Shown in pieces: positions 23,585 through 32,002 of a stretch of DNA of 64,000 bases. Location: contig NZ_JACHJG010000002.1 of the NCBI RefSeq assembly GCF_014203545.1, positions 62,001 through 126,000 of the forward strand, read 5' to 3'. Numbering within the stretch: position 1 is the first letter of the stretch; each line of letters begins with the position of its first letter. Position numbers and translations under genes: made by a program. The stretch is from Streptomyces netropsis. GTDB taxonomy: Bacteria; Actinomycetota; Actinomycetes; Streptomycetales; Streptomycetaceae. The notes under the pieces were generated by a model. The model had not been told where the DNA came from and did not search any database. It worked only from the letters and a program-made list of their open reading frames with translations.

Positions 23585-24370
23585 GTGAGCTTGAGGATCG
23601 TTGTCTGTGTGAAGTACGTGCCCGACGCCACCGGCGACCGGCACTTCGCCGAGGACCTGACCGTCGACCGCGACGACGTGGACGGCCTGCTCTCGGAGCT
23701 CGACGAGTACGCGGTCGAGCAGGCGCTGCAGATCGCCGACGAGGCGGACGACGCCGAGATCACCGTGCTGACCGTGGGCCCCGAGGACGCCAAGGACGCG
23801 CTGCGCAAGGCGCTGTCCATGGGTGCCGACAAGGCCGTCCACGTCGAGGACGACGACCTGCACGGCACCGACGCCCTCGGCACCTCGCTGGTGCTCGCCA
23901 AGGCCCTCGAGCACGTCGGCTACGACCTGGTCATCTCCGGCATGGCCTCCACCGACGGCGGCATGGGCGTCGTCCCGGCGATGCTCGCCGAGCGTCTGGG
24001 CGTTCCGCAGGTGACCCTGCTCTCCGAGGTCGCCGTCGCCGACGGCAAGGTGACCGGCCGCCGCGACGGCGACGCCGCCAGCGAGCAGCTGGAGGCCTCC
24101 CTCCCGGCCGTCGTGTCCGTGACCGACCAGTCCGGCGAGGCCCGTTACCCGTCCTTCAAGGGCATCATGGCCGCCAAGAAGAAGCCGGTGGAGTCCCTGG
24201 ACCTCTCCGACCTCGGCCTCGAGGCGGACGAGGTCGGCCTCGACGGCGCCTGGAGCAAGGTCGACGAGGCCACGGAGCGCCCGGCCCGCACGGCCGGCAC
24301 GATCGTCAAGGACGAGGGCGAGGGCGGCAAGCAGCTCGCCGAGTTCCTCGCGGGCCAGAAGTTCATCTGA
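23585..24370 (+). CDS. etfB: Electron transfer flavoprotein subunit beta
   Basis: The 261-residue protein begins SLRIVVCVKYVPDATGDRHF and shows the ETF-beta pattern: LLSELDEYAVEQALQIAD, ITVLTVGPEDAKDALRKALSMGADKAVHVED (AMP site region), DLVISGMASTDGGMGVVPAMLAERLG and FKGIMAAKKKPVE. Together with EtfA it takes electrons from acyl-CoA and other dehydrogenases and passes them to the respiratory chain via ETF-quinone oxidoreductase. The start GTG 23585 has AGGAGA eight bases upstream. A candidate -10 TAACAT lies near 23476. etfA follows after 130 bases. Confidence 0.96.
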   Translation: MSLRIVVCVKYVPDATGDRHFAEDLTVDRDDVDGLLSELDEYAVEQALQIADEADDAEITVLTVGPEDAKDALRKALSMGADKAVHVEDDDLHGTDALGTSLVLAKALEHVGYDLVISGMASTDGGMGVVPAMLAERLGVPQVTLLSEVAVADGKVTGRRDGDAASEQLEASLPAVVSVTDQSGEARYPSFKGIMAAKKKPVESLDLSDLGLEADEVGLDGAWSKVDEATERPARTAGTIVKDEGEGGKQLAEFLAGQKFI

Positions 24371-24379
24371 CCGCTTGAG

Positions 24380-24425
24380 CCCCGGGGGCACCACGGCGTC
24401 GCCCGCCGACGCCACAGCCCCCGGG
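24380..24425 (+). other. Nested hairpin between etfB and etfA
   Basis: Outer arms CCCGGGGGC (24381-24389) and GCCCCCGGG (24417-24425) enclose an inner pair at 24395-24401 and 24407-24413. It lies inside the etf transcription unit, so it may act as a partial terminator or mRNA-stabilising structure that sets the EtfB:EtfA ratio. Confidence 0.5.
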
Positions 24426-24500
24426 ACGCAACGCGGTCGAGCTTCCCCCGGTCCGTACGAACCGTCACCCGCCCCTCTTTTTCTCGCAGGAGAACACCCC

Positions 24501-25463
24501 ATGGCTGAAGTCCTCGTTTACGTCGACCACGTGGACGGTGCCGTCCGCAAGCCCACCCTTGAGCTGCTCACCCTCGCCCGCCGCATCGGCGAGCCCGTCG
24601 CCGTGCACCTCGGTGCCGGTGCCGACGCCGCCGCGCCGGTGCTCGCCGAGTACGGCGCGGTCAAGGTCCTCACCGCCGACGCCCCCGAGTTCGCCGACTA
24701 CCTCGTCGTACCGAAGGTGGACGCGCTGGCCGCCGCGTACAAGGCCGTCTCCCCGGCCGCGGTGCTCGTGCCGTCCTCCGCGGAGGGCAAGGAGATCGCG
24801 GCCCGCCTCGCGGTCCGCATCGGCTCCGGCATCATCACCGACGCCGTCGACCTGGAGGCCGGCGACGAGGGTCCGGTGGCCACGCAGTCCGTCTTCGCGG
24901 CCTCGTACTCCACCAAGTCCCGCGTCACCACGGGCACCCCGGTCATCACCGTGAAGCCCAACTCCGCCGCCCCCGAGGCCGCCCCGGCCGCGGGCACCGT
25001 CGAGCAGGTGGCCGTCACCTTCGGCGAGCTGTCGACCGGCACCAAGGTCGTCTCCCGCACGCCGCGCGAGTCGACCGGCCGCCCGGAGCTGACCGAGGCC
25101 GCGATCGTGGTCTCCGGCGGCCGTGGCGTCAACGGCGCCGAGAACTTCCCCGTCATCGAGGCGCTGGCCGACTCGCTCGGCGCGGCCGTCGGCGCTTCGC
25201 GTGCCGCCGTCGACGCCGGCTGGTACCCGCACACCAACCAGGTCGGCCAGACCGGCAAGTCGGTCTCTCCGCAGCTGTACATCGCGGCGGGCATCTCCGG
25301 TGCCATCCAGCACCGGGCCGGCATGCAGACCTCGAAGACGATCGTCGCCATCAACAAGGACGCCGAGGCCCCGATCTTCGAGCTGGTCGACTACGGCGTG
25401 GTCGGCGACCTCTTCGAGGTCGTCCCGCAGCTGACGGACGAGGTCAAGTCCCGCAAGGGCTGA
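24501..25463 (+). CDS. etfA: Electron transfer flavoprotein subunit alpha
   Basis: The 320-residue protein begins MAEVLVYVDHVDGAVRKPTLELL. The C-terminal FAD domain carries the classic signature block: VVSGGRGVNGAENFPVIEAL, AAVDAGWYPHTNQVGQTGKSVSPQLYIAAGISGAIQH, SKTIVAINKDAEAPIF and DYGVVGDLFEVVPQL. It binds FAD and forms the heterodimer with EtfB. AGGAG precedes the ATG. This gene closes the two-gene unit. Confidence 0.97.
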   Translation: MAEVLVYVDHVDGAVRKPTLELLTLARRIGEPVAVHLGAGADAAAPVLAEYGAVKVLTADAPEFADYLVVPKVDALAAAYKAVSPAAVLVPSSAEGKEIAARLAVRIGSGIITDAVDLEAGDEGPVATQSVFAASYSTKSRVTTGTPVITVKPNSAAPEAAPAAGTVEQVAVTFGELSTGTKVVSRTPRESTGRPELTEAAIVVSGGRGVNGAENFPVIEALADSLGAAVGASRAAVDAGWYPHTNQVGQTGKSVSPQLYIAAGISGAIQHRAGMQTSKTIVAINKDAEAPIFELVDYGVVGDLFEVVPQLTDEVKSRKG

Positions 25464-25583
25464 CCCTTCCGCTCTCGGTCCGCTGGTGAGGTCCCCGTGC
25501 GCGCCGCGCACGGGGACCTCACGCGTGTCCGGGGTGTTGACCATCGGCCGGGGCGCCGATAGCTTCCCGCCACGGATAGTTGA

Positions 25584-25598
25584 TTCCGTAAAGCGGAA
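25584..25598 (+). promoter_or_regulatory. TTCCG-N5-CGGAA operator-like palindrome
   Basis: A perfect 5-bp inverted repeat, TTCCG TAAAG CGGAA, lies 23 bases before the DUF6986 start. This layout is what IclR-type repressors of actinobacterial ureide/glyoxylate genes recognise as far as I recall; the assignment is tentative. Confidence 0.5.
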
Positions 25599-25621
25599 AG
25601 CTGACAGCCGGAGGGTGTGCA

Positions 25622-26902
25622 ATGGGGCAGCACGAGACGGTGGCCACGACCTTCGCGGCCTCGGTGCGCGAGGCCGTCGGCGCATCGCTCGCGGAGGTCG
25701 ACGCGGAACTCGCGCGCCGCTACCCGGGCGATCCGGGCACCCGGCAGCCCGTCCACACCGTCTACGTCCCCGCCGACGCCTTCGCCGCCGACACCGTCCG
25801 CTCCTGGGGCGACCAGGCGCTCGCGGCCCTCGACGAACACGCTCCCGACGCCGCCGCGTTCGCCGCCGTCCTCGGACTGCGCGACGACCTCGCCGAGGAG
25901 GTTTACGAGCGCGTTCGCGACAAACTGTCACGCGAGCCCGTCGAAGACCTCCGCGTCGACTTCGAGGACGGCTACGGTCCGCGCCCCGACGCCGAGGAGG
26001 ACGCCGCGGCAGCCCGCGCGGCGCGGCTCCTGGCCGCCGCCCACGCGGACGGCACGGGGACCCCCTACGCGGGCATCCGGATGAAGTGCATGGAGGCGGC
26101 CGTCCGCGACCGGGGCATCCGGACCCTCGACATCTTCCTCACCGGGCTGATGGAGGCTGGGGGCCTGCCCGACGGGCTCCTCCTGACGCTTCCCAAGGTC
26201 AGCTACCCCGAGCAGGTCACCGCGATGGCGTGCCTGGCCGAGGAGTTCGAGAAGGCGCACGGCCTCGACGCGGGGCGCGTCGGCTTCGAGATCCAGATCG
26301 AGACCACCCAGGCGATCCTGGGCGCCGACGGCCGCGCCACGGTCGCCCGTCTGATCGACGCCGCCCGGGGCCGCGCCACCTCCCTGCACTACGGCACCTT
26401 CGACTACAGCGCCGCCTGCGGGGTCGCCGCCGCCCACCAGGCCCCCGACCATCCGGTGGCCGACCACGCGAAGGCCGTCATGCAGGTCGCGGCGGCGGGC
26501 ACGGGGGTCCGTCTCTCGGACGGTTCGACCAATGTCCTGCCCGTCGGCCCGGCCGAGCGGGTGCACGACGCCTGGCGGCTCCATCACCGCCTCGTACGCC
26601 GGTCCCTGGCCCGCGCGTACTACCAGGGCTGGGACATGCACCCCGCTCAGCTGCCGACGCGTTACGCCGCCGTCTACGCCTTCTACCGCGAGGGCCTGGA
26701 GAGGGCCGCCGCCCGGCTGGTCGCCTACGTCGGCCGGGCCGGCGGCGATGTGATGGACGAGCCCGCCACGGCCAGGGCGCTGAGCGGCTATCTGCTGCGC
26801 GGCCTGGACTGCGGTGCCCTCGACACGGAGGAGGTCGCCCGGCTGACCGGGCTGACGCGCGCCGACCTCGACGGCCTCGCGGGGCGCGTGCCGCGGAAGT
26901 GA
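25622..26902 (+). CDS. DUF6986 family aldolase/citrate lyase-like protein
   Basis: The 426-residue protein resembles the HpcH/HpaI aldolase and citrate lyase TIM-barrel superfamily. RVDFEDGYGPRPDAEED gives the metal-binding acidic loop, TPYAGIRMKCMEAAVRDRG the substrate arginine region, LTLPKVSYPEQVTAM a strand with Lys, and VGFEIQIETTQAIL the second metal Glu. It has a long C-terminal helical part with AYYQGWDMHPAQLPTRYAA. The length exceeds plain HpcH enzymes (about 260) and is nearer malate-synthase-like lyases. It may cleave or form a C-C bond with a 2-oxoacid or glyoxylate; the substrate is unknown. The upstream operator at 25584 suggests inducible control. Confidence 0.82.
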   Translation: MGQHETVATTFAASVREAVGASLAEVDAELARRYPGDPGTRQPVHTVYVPADAFAADTVRSWGDQALAALDEHAPDAAAFAAVLGLRDDLAEEVYERVRDKLSREPVEDLRVDFEDGYGPRPDAEEDAAAARAARLLAAAHADGTGTPYAGIRMKCMEAAVRDRGIRTLDIFLTGLMEAGGLPDGLLLTLPKVSYPEQVTAMACLAEEFEKAHGLDAGRVGFEIQIETTQAILGADGRATVARLIDAARGRATSLHYGTFDYSAACGVAAAHQAPDHPVADHAKAVMQVAAAGTGVRLSDGSTNVLPVGPAERVHDAWRLHHRLVRRSLARAYYQGWDMHPAQLPTRYAAVYAFYREGLERAAARLVAYVGRAGGDVMDEPATARALSGYLLRGLDCGALDTEEVARLTGLTRADLDGLAGRVPRK

Positions 26903-26941
26903 GCCCAAGGGGAGGGGGCGCGAGGCCGCGGCCCCGGTGGA

Positions 26942-27982
26942 TCAGTCCTCGGCGGGCGGGAGTTCGCCCGAGCCCCGCACGACGAGGCGGGTCGGCAGTT
27001 CCACGCGCCGCGGTGGTTCGTCGACCCCGTCCAGCCGTCGGAACAGCCGCTCGGCGGCCGTACGGCCGAGGCGCACGGCGTCCTGGGCGATCACGGTGAG
27101 TCCGGGGGAGAGCAGGTCGGCCAGCTCGAGGTCGTCGAAGCCGACGAGTGCGACGGGACGGGGCCGGCCGGCTATGACGCGGACGACGGTGGCTGTCACC
27201 CGGTTGTTCCCCGCGAACAGGGCGGTGACCGGCCGGGGGCCGGCGAGCATCCGGACCGCCTCGGTGCGTACCCGCTCGGGGGCGGTGGGGCCCAGCGACA
27301 GCCAGGCGTCGTCGACGGGAAGTCCGGCGTCCGCCATCGCGGCCCGGTAGCCGCGCAGCCGCTCGGTGGCGGTGTGGATGCCCGGCCGGTCGCCGATGAA
27401 ACCGATGCGGCGGTGGCCGTGGGCGATGAGATGGGCGACCCCGTCGCGGGCGCCGCCGAAGCTGTCCGAGAGCACCACGTCGGCGTCTATCAGCCCGGCG
27501 GGACGGTCGACGAACACGGTCGCGACACCCGCCGCGATCTCCGGTTCGAGGTAGCGGTGGTCGTGGCCGGCCGGGATGACGATCAGACCGTCGACCCTAC
27601 GGGCGCAGAGGGCGAGGGCCAGCTCGCGCTCGCGGTCCGGGTCCTCGGCGCTGGAGCCGCTGATGAGCAGCGCGCCATGGGCGCGCGCGACCTCTTCGAC
27701 GGCCCGGTTGAGCGGTGCGTAGAAGGGGTCGGCGAGGTCCTCCAGGACGAGGCCGATGGAGGCGGTGCGGCCCTTGCGCAGGATGCGGGCGCCGTCGTTG
27801 CGGCGGAAGCCGAGCGCGGTGATCGCGTCCTGGACCCGCTGCTCGGTGTCGGGGGTGACGCCGGGCTCGCCGTTCACGACCCGGGAGACGGTCTTCAGCC
27901 CCACCCCGGCACGGGCCGCCACGTCCTTCATGGTCGGACGGGTGCCGTAGCGGGGCTGCGGGCGGCTGGCGGTGTCGGCCAC
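26942..27982 (-). CDS. LacI-family transcriptional regulator
   Basis: The 346-residue repressor has the N-terminal LacI helix-turn-helix and hinge TMKDVAARAGVGLKTVSRVVNGEPGVTPDTEQRV, then the sugar-binding core: IGLVLEDLADPFYAPLNRAVEEVA, RVDGLIVIPAGHDHRYLEPEI, VFVDRP, HRRIGFIGDRPG, ALFAGNNRVTATVVRVI and PVALVGFDDLELADLLSPGLTVIAQ. The start is taken at GTG 27982 (GAAGGACAAG upstream). An ATG at 28033 lies only 8 bases from the operator at 28042-28053 and would leave little room for a promoter. It is divergent from a ROK kinase, its probable target. Confidence 0.9.
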   Translation of the reverse strand: MADTASRPQPRYGTRPTMKDVAARAGVGLKTVSRVVNGEPGVTPDTEQRVQDAITALGFRRNDGARILRKGRTASIGLVLEDLADPFYAPLNRAVEEVARAHGALLISGSSAEDPDRERELALALCARRVDGLIVIPAGHDHRYLEPEIAAGVATVFVDRPAGLIDADVVLSDSFGGARDGVAHLIAHGHRRIGFIGDRPGIHTATERLRGYRAAMADAGLPVDDAWLSLGPTAPERVRTEAVRMLAGPRPVTALFAGNNRVTATVVRVIAGRPRPVALVGFDDLELADLLSPGLTVIAQDAVRLGRTAAERLFRRLDGVDEPPRRVELPTRLVVRGSGELPPAED

Positions 27983-28041
27983 GGTGGCTTGTCCTTCGTC
28001 GGGGTCCGCCGTGCGGCGGGTGACGTCGAGCATAGAGCCTG

Positions 28042-28053
28042 GACAACGTTGTC
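28042..28053. promoter_or_regulatory. LacI-type operator between regulator and ROK kinase
   Basis: GACAAC GTTGTC is a perfect 12-bp palindrome with the central CG typical of LacI-family sites. It lies in the 136-base divergent region between the regulator and the kinase, where it can control both genes. Confidence 0.65.
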
Positions 28054-28118
28054 AACACCGGCGAGACTGACCTTCCGCCACCCCCCTGCCGCCCGTGTAC
28101 CAGGAGAGACAGCCCCCC

Positions 28119-29084
28119 ATGCGCACCGCATCCGACGACCTCGTCGCCGCCCTCGACATCGGCGGCACCAAGATCGCCGGTGCGCTCGTGGACGGCCGGG
28201 GGCGGCTGCTCGTGCGCGCGCGGCGGCCCACGCCCGCGCGGGAGGACGGCGCGACGGTGATGGGCGCGGTGGCGGCGGTGCTCGGCGAACTCCTGCGGAC
28301 CGCGCACTGGTCGCGCGTCCGGGCCGTGGGCATCGGCAGCGCCGGGCCCGTCGACGCCTCCACGGGGACGGTCAGTCCGGTCAATGTGCCCGGATGGCGG
28401 GACTTTCCGCTGGTCGCCGAGGTGGCGGGGCTGGTCGGCGGACGGCCGGTGGTCCTCGTCGGCGACGGGGTCGCGATGACTGCCGCGGAGCACTGGCAGG
28501 GCGCGGCCCGGGGGCGGGCCAACGCGCTGTGCATGGTGGTGTCCACCGGCGTCGGTGGTGGACTGGTCCTGGGCGGCCGTCTCCACACCGGCCCCACGGG
28601 CAATGCGGGCCACATCGGGCACATCAGTGTCGACTTCGACGGTGACGCGTGCCCGTGCGGGGCTCGTGGCTGCGTCGAACGCATCGCCAGTGGCCCCAAC
28701 ATCGCCCGCCGCGCGCTGGACGCCGGCTGGCGCCCGGGTCCGGACGGCGACCCGAGTGCCGCGGCCGTCGCCGCGGCCGCCGAAGCGGGCGATCCGGTCG
28801 CCCTCGCCTCCTTCGCCCGGGCGGCGCAGGCGCTGGCCGCGGGCATCGCCGCGACCGCGACGCTCGTCGAGATCGAGGTCGCCGTCGTAGGCGGCGGTGT
28901 CGCGGGAGCGGGCGAGGTGCTCTTCGCCCCGCTGCGTGAACGCCTGCGCGACTACGCGACGTTGTCCTTCGCGTCCTCGGTGGAGGTGCTCCCCGCCCGC
29001 CTCGGCTCGGACGCGGGCCTCGTCGGGGCGGCAGCGGCGGCGGCCCAGCAACTGGGGCTGTGGGCGGTGGCGGTGGGGCGCTGA
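28119..29084 (+). CDS. ROK family sugar kinase
   Basis: The 321-residue ROK protein without a DNA-binding domain has the phosphate loop LDIGGTKIAGALVDG (15-18 GGTK), GIGSAGPVDASTGTVSPVNVPGW, the catalytic-base region VGDGVAM (Asp116), VSTGVGGGLVLGG, and the zinc loop HIGHISVDFDGDACPCGARGCVE with Cys178, Cys180 and Cys185. It should phosphorylate a hexose such as glucose, mannose or N-acetylmannosamine. AGGAGA precedes the ATG. No transporter is adjacent; the divergent LacI regulator is the likely controller. Confidence 0.9.
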   Translation: MRTASDDLVAALDIGGTKIAGALVDGRGRLLVRARRPTPAREDGATVMGAVAAVLGELLRTAHWSRVRAVGIGSAGPVDASTGTVSPVNVPGWRDFPLVAEVAGLVGGRPVVLVGDGVAMTAAEHWQGAARGRANALCMVVSTGVGGGLVLGGRLHTGPTGNAGHIGHISVDFDGDACPCGARGCVERIASGPNIARRALDAGWRPGPDGDPSAAAVAAAAEAGDPVALASFARAAQALAAGIAATATLVEIEVAVVGGGVAGAGEVLFAPLRERLRDYATLSFASSVEVLPARLGSDAGLVGAAAAAAQQLGLWAVAVGR

Positions 29085-29242
29085 GCCCCCGGGCAGAGCC
29101 CCGCCGAATCCGGCGTGGCGCTGTATTCGGCCGCTGAGGGCCCGGCGTGCGCCATGCCGCTCGCACGCGTTTTCGTGGCAGGGTGTTCCGGGCAGCGTCA
29201 CAGTCCGGGCACTTCGCAGGGGGCTACGGAGAAGGGGGAACC

Positions 29243-30280
29243 GTGATCGTCTGGCTGAACGGTGCGTTCAGTGGGGGAAAGACCAGCACGGGCAGGGAGC
29301 TGACCGAGCTGATCCCGGGCAGCACCCTCTTCGACCCCGAGGTGATCGGCGGGGCACTGCACCATCTGCTCCCGCCGAAGCGGCTGGGCGAGGTCGGCGA
29401 CGTCCAGGACCTGCCGATCTGGCGGCGGCTGGTCGCGGACACGGCGGCGGCACTGCTCGCGGAGGTCGGCGGGGTGCTCGTGGTGCCCATGACGCTGCTG
29501 CGACAGGACTACCGGGACGAGATCTTCGGAGCGCTCGCCTCCCGGCGGATCCGGGTGCGCCATGTGCTGCTCACCGCAGATGAAACGATACTCCGGGCCC
29601 GTATAGCGGGCCGCGAGGAGTACGAGGACGACCCGGAGCGCAGCGAGTCCGTCCGTCAGTGGGCACGGGACCACATCGCCCCCTACCGCGAGGCGCTGTC
29701 CTGGCTGGAAGCCGACGCGTTCGCCGTCGATACGGGCGCGCTGACGCCGCGCGAGGTGGCCGAGCGGGTCGCGGAGGCCGTCCGCACCGGTGCCGCGGAC
29801 ATCTGCCCGATCGTCCAGACCCCTCAGCCGAAGGCCGAGACGCTGGCCGCGGGGGTGCTGCTCTTCGACGAGGAGGACCGGGTGCTGCTCGTCGACCCCA
29901 CCTACAAGCCCGGCTGGGAGTTCCCCGGCGGGGTCGTCGAACCGGGGGAGGCGCCCGCCCGTGCGGGCATGCGCGAGGTCGCCGAGGAGATCGGCATCGA
30001 ACTCGCCACGGTGCCACGGCTGCTGGTCGTCGACTGGGAGCCGCCGAAGCCGCCCGGCTTCGGCGGCCTGCGGTTCCTCTTCGACGGCGGCCGGCTGACC
30101 GGGGCCGACGCCCGTCGGCTGCTGCTGCCCGGCTCCGAACTGCGCGGCTGGCGCTTCGTCACCGAGGACGAGGCGTCGTCCCTGCTGCCACCGGTCCGGC
30201 TGAGCAGGCTGCGCTGGGCGCTGCGCGCCCGCGAGCGGGGACGCCCGCTCAACCTCGAAGCGGGGGTCCCTGTCGGGTGA
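29243..30280 (+). CDS. P-loop kinase-like domain fused to NUDIX hydrolase
   Basis: The 345-residue two-domain protein starts VIVWLNGAFSGGKTSTGREL, a Walker A loop at residues 7-15. The AAA/chloramphenicol-phosphotransferase-like domain continues with PGSTLFDPEVIGG, DLPIWRRLVAD, VLVVPMTLL, RHVLLTADETILRARI and FAVDTGALTPREVAE to about residue 185. After a short linker a NUDIX domain has box GGVVEPGEAPARAGMREVAEEIG (about 229-251). It could couple ATP-dependent phosphorylation with hydrolysis of a nucleoside diphosphate-linked compound. GTG 29243 follows GAAGGGGG. The stop falls in the first of three short direct repeats. Confidence 0.87.
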   Translation: MIVWLNGAFSGGKTSTGRELTELIPGSTLFDPEVIGGALHHLLPPKRLGEVGDVQDLPIWRRLVADTAAALLAEVGGVLVVPMTLLRQDYRDEIFGALASRRIRVRHVLLTADETILRARIAGREEYEDDPERSESVRQWARDHIAPYREALSWLEADAFAVDTGALTPREVAERVAEAVRTGAADICPIVQTPQPKAETLAAGVLLFDEEDRVLLVDPTYKPGWEFPGGVVEPGEAPARAGMREVAEEIGIELATVPRLLVVDWEPPKPPGFGGLRFLFDGGRLTGADARRLLLPGSELRGWRFVTEDEASSLLPPVRLSRLRWALRARERGRPLNLEAGVPVG

Positions 30281-30321
30281 CGGTTGCGCGGTGACGGTTG
30301 CCCGGTACGGGTGACGGCTTC
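30276..30321 (+). repeat. Short direct repeats at the 3' end of the NUDIX fusion gene
   Basis: GGTGACGGTTGC occurs at 30276-30287 and 30290-30301, and a close copy GGTGACGGCTTC at 30310-30321. The gene's TGA stop is part of the first copy. Confidence 0.6.
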
Positions 30322-30353
30322 CGGGCCGGCTCAGGGACCCGAGCCGGACCCCC

Positions 30354-30384
30354 GGCCGGCCCGGGAGGAGTTCCCGGGCCGGCC
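30354..30384. terminator. Terminator hairpin between convergent genes
   Basis: Arms GGCCGGCCCGGGA and TCCCGGGCCGGCC-type sequence (30354-30366 against 30372-30384) form a 13-bp stem between the NUDIX fusion gene (+) and the dipeptidase (-). Confidence 0.8.
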
Positions 30385-30439
30385 TGAGGTGACATCACGC
30401 GTCCCGGGGGCGCTTGTTCCCCCGGTCGGCTGCCAGGTG

Positions 30440-31825
30440 TCAGCGCTTGCTCTCGGCGTAGTTGCCCAGGAACAGGGCCTCGGCGAGGGAGAGCCGCTCC
30501 AGCTCCTCCGGCGAGACGCTCTCGTTCACCGCGTGGATCTGTGCCTCCGGCTCGCTCAGGCCGATGAGCAGGATCTCGGTGTCGGGGTAGAGCGCGGCGA
30601 GGGTGTTGCACAGCGGGATCGAGCCGCCCATGCCGGCCGTCTGCATCTCCTCACCCGGGTAGGCGATCCGCATCGCCTCGGCCATCGACGCGTACGCGGG
30701 GCTGTCGGTGTCGGCGCGGAACGGCTGGCCCTGGCCGACCTGCTCGACCGCGACACGGGCGTTCCAGGGGGTGGCCTTCTCCAGGTGCGCGTTCAGCAGC
30801 TTCGTGGCCTCGGCGGCGTCCATGCCCGGCGGGACCCGCAGGCTGATCAGCGCCCGCGCGCTCGCGTGCACGGACGGGGTGGCGCCGATGACCGGCGGGC
30901 AGTCGATGCCGAGCACGGTGACGGCCGGACGGGCCCACAGACGGTCGGCCACCGTGCCGGAGCCGATCAGGGAGACACCGTCGAGGACCTTCGCGTCCTC
31001 GCGGAAGTTCTCGACGGGGTACTGCAGTCCGTCCCAGACGCCCTGGTCCTCCAGGCCGTCCACGGTGGTCGAGCCGTCCTCGGCGCGCAGGGAGTCGAGG
31101 ACGCGGATCAGCGCTGCCAGCGCGTCCGGCGCGGCGCCGCCGAACATGCCCGAGTGCAGGTTGCCCTCCAAGGTGTCCACCTGGACCCGGACCAGGGTCA
31201 TGCCGCGCAGCGTCGCCGTCACGGTCGGCAGCCCCAGGCGGAAGTTGCCGGCGTCGCCGATGACGATCGCGTCGGCCGCCAGCAGCTCGGGGTGCGCCTC
31301 GGCGTAGCGCTCCAGACCACCGGTGCCCTGCTCCTCCGAGCCCTCGACGATCACCTTCACATGGACGGGGACGCCACCGTTCGCCTTGAGCGCCCGCAGC
31401 GCGCTCAGGTGCATGATCAGACCGCCCTTGCAGTCGGCGGCGCCGCGCCCGTACCAGCGGCCGTTCCGCTCGGTCAGCTCGAACGGCGGCGAGACCCAGG
31501 ACGCCTCGTCCAGCGGCGGCTGCACGTCGTAGTGGGCGTAGAGCAGCACGGTCGGGGCACCGGCCGGGCCGGGGAGGTAGCCGTAGACGGACTGGGTGCC
31601 GTCGGGGGTGTCGAGCAGGGCGACATCCTCGAAGCCCTCGGTCCGCAGTGCTCCGGCCACCCAGTTCGCGGCTGCCTCGCACTCGCTCCTGGGGAACTGT
31701 GCCTCGTCCGCGACGGACTTGAAGGCCACCAGCTCGGCCAGCTCGGTCCAGGCGCGGGACTGCAGCGAGGCGACGGTCGCCGCGAGCGCGGCCTGGGCCT
31801 GCTGGCGGGTCGAGGACGATTCCAT
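30440..31825 (-). CDS. M20-family dipeptidase
   Basis: The 461-residue enzyme of the M20/M25/M40 metallopeptidase family shows LLYAHYDVQPP (His and Asp of metal site 1), GRWYGRGAADCKGGLIMHL (bridging Asp), VIVEGSEEQGTGGLERY (catalytic Glu followed by a metal Glu) and VIGDAGNF. The lid domain starts near GMTLVRVQVDTLEGNLHSG, and the tail EPEAQIHAVNESVSPEEL carries the last His. The length fits carnosinase-like dipeptidases (about 450). It is cytosolic, with no signal peptide. ATG 31825 follows AAGGAG at optimum spacing. The head-to-head neighbour is the flavoprotein gene. Confidence 0.93.
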   Translation of the reverse strand: MESSSTRQQAQAALAATVASLQSRAWTELAELVAFKSVADEAQFPRSECEAAANWVAGALRTEGFEDVALLDTPDGTQSVYGYLPGPAGAPTVLLYAHYDVQPPLDEASWVSPPFELTERNGRWYGRGAADCKGGLIMHLSALRALKANGGVPVHVKVIVEGSEEQGTGGLERYAEAHPELLAADAIVIGDAGNFRLGLPTVTATLRGMTLVRVQVDTLEGNLHSGMFGGAAPDALAALIRVLDSLRAEDGSTTVDGLEDQGVWDGLQYPVENFREDAKVLDGVSLIGSGTVADRLWARPAVTVLGIDCPPVIGATPSVHASARALISLRVPPGMDAAEATKLLNAHLEKATPWNARVAVEQVGQGQPFRADTDSPAYASMAEAMRIAYPGEEMQTAGMGGSIPLCNTLAALYPDTEILLIGLSEPEAQIHAVNESVSPEELERLSLAEALFLGNYAESKR

Positions 31826-32002
31826 GGAACGCTCCTTGTGGGCGCGGCGTTAAGTCCGTACATACGGGCGATGGTGATCCTGATCCTCCCATGTCCTGCC
31901 GGGCTCTTCCCGGGCCCCTTCCCGCAGCGGGTGGGCCGGGCGGCTGGCCGTAGGATGCGGGCGGTAGCGGTAGCCGGTGATCGAGCAGGAGTAGAACCAC
32001 AG

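Noticed and set aside
31300..31480. Unusual ADCKGG block in the dipeptidase as a lost metal site
   Set aside because: The bridging Asp is kept and this variant is usual in actinobacterial M20 dipeptidases as I know them.
30284..32002. Very long plus-strand open frame opposite the dipeptidase, in frame with the flavoprotein gene
   Set aside because: It is the complement of the well-supported M20 gene; its composition is Arg/Gly/Asp-rich without family features, and the flavoprotein starts at 32003 with a ribosome site.
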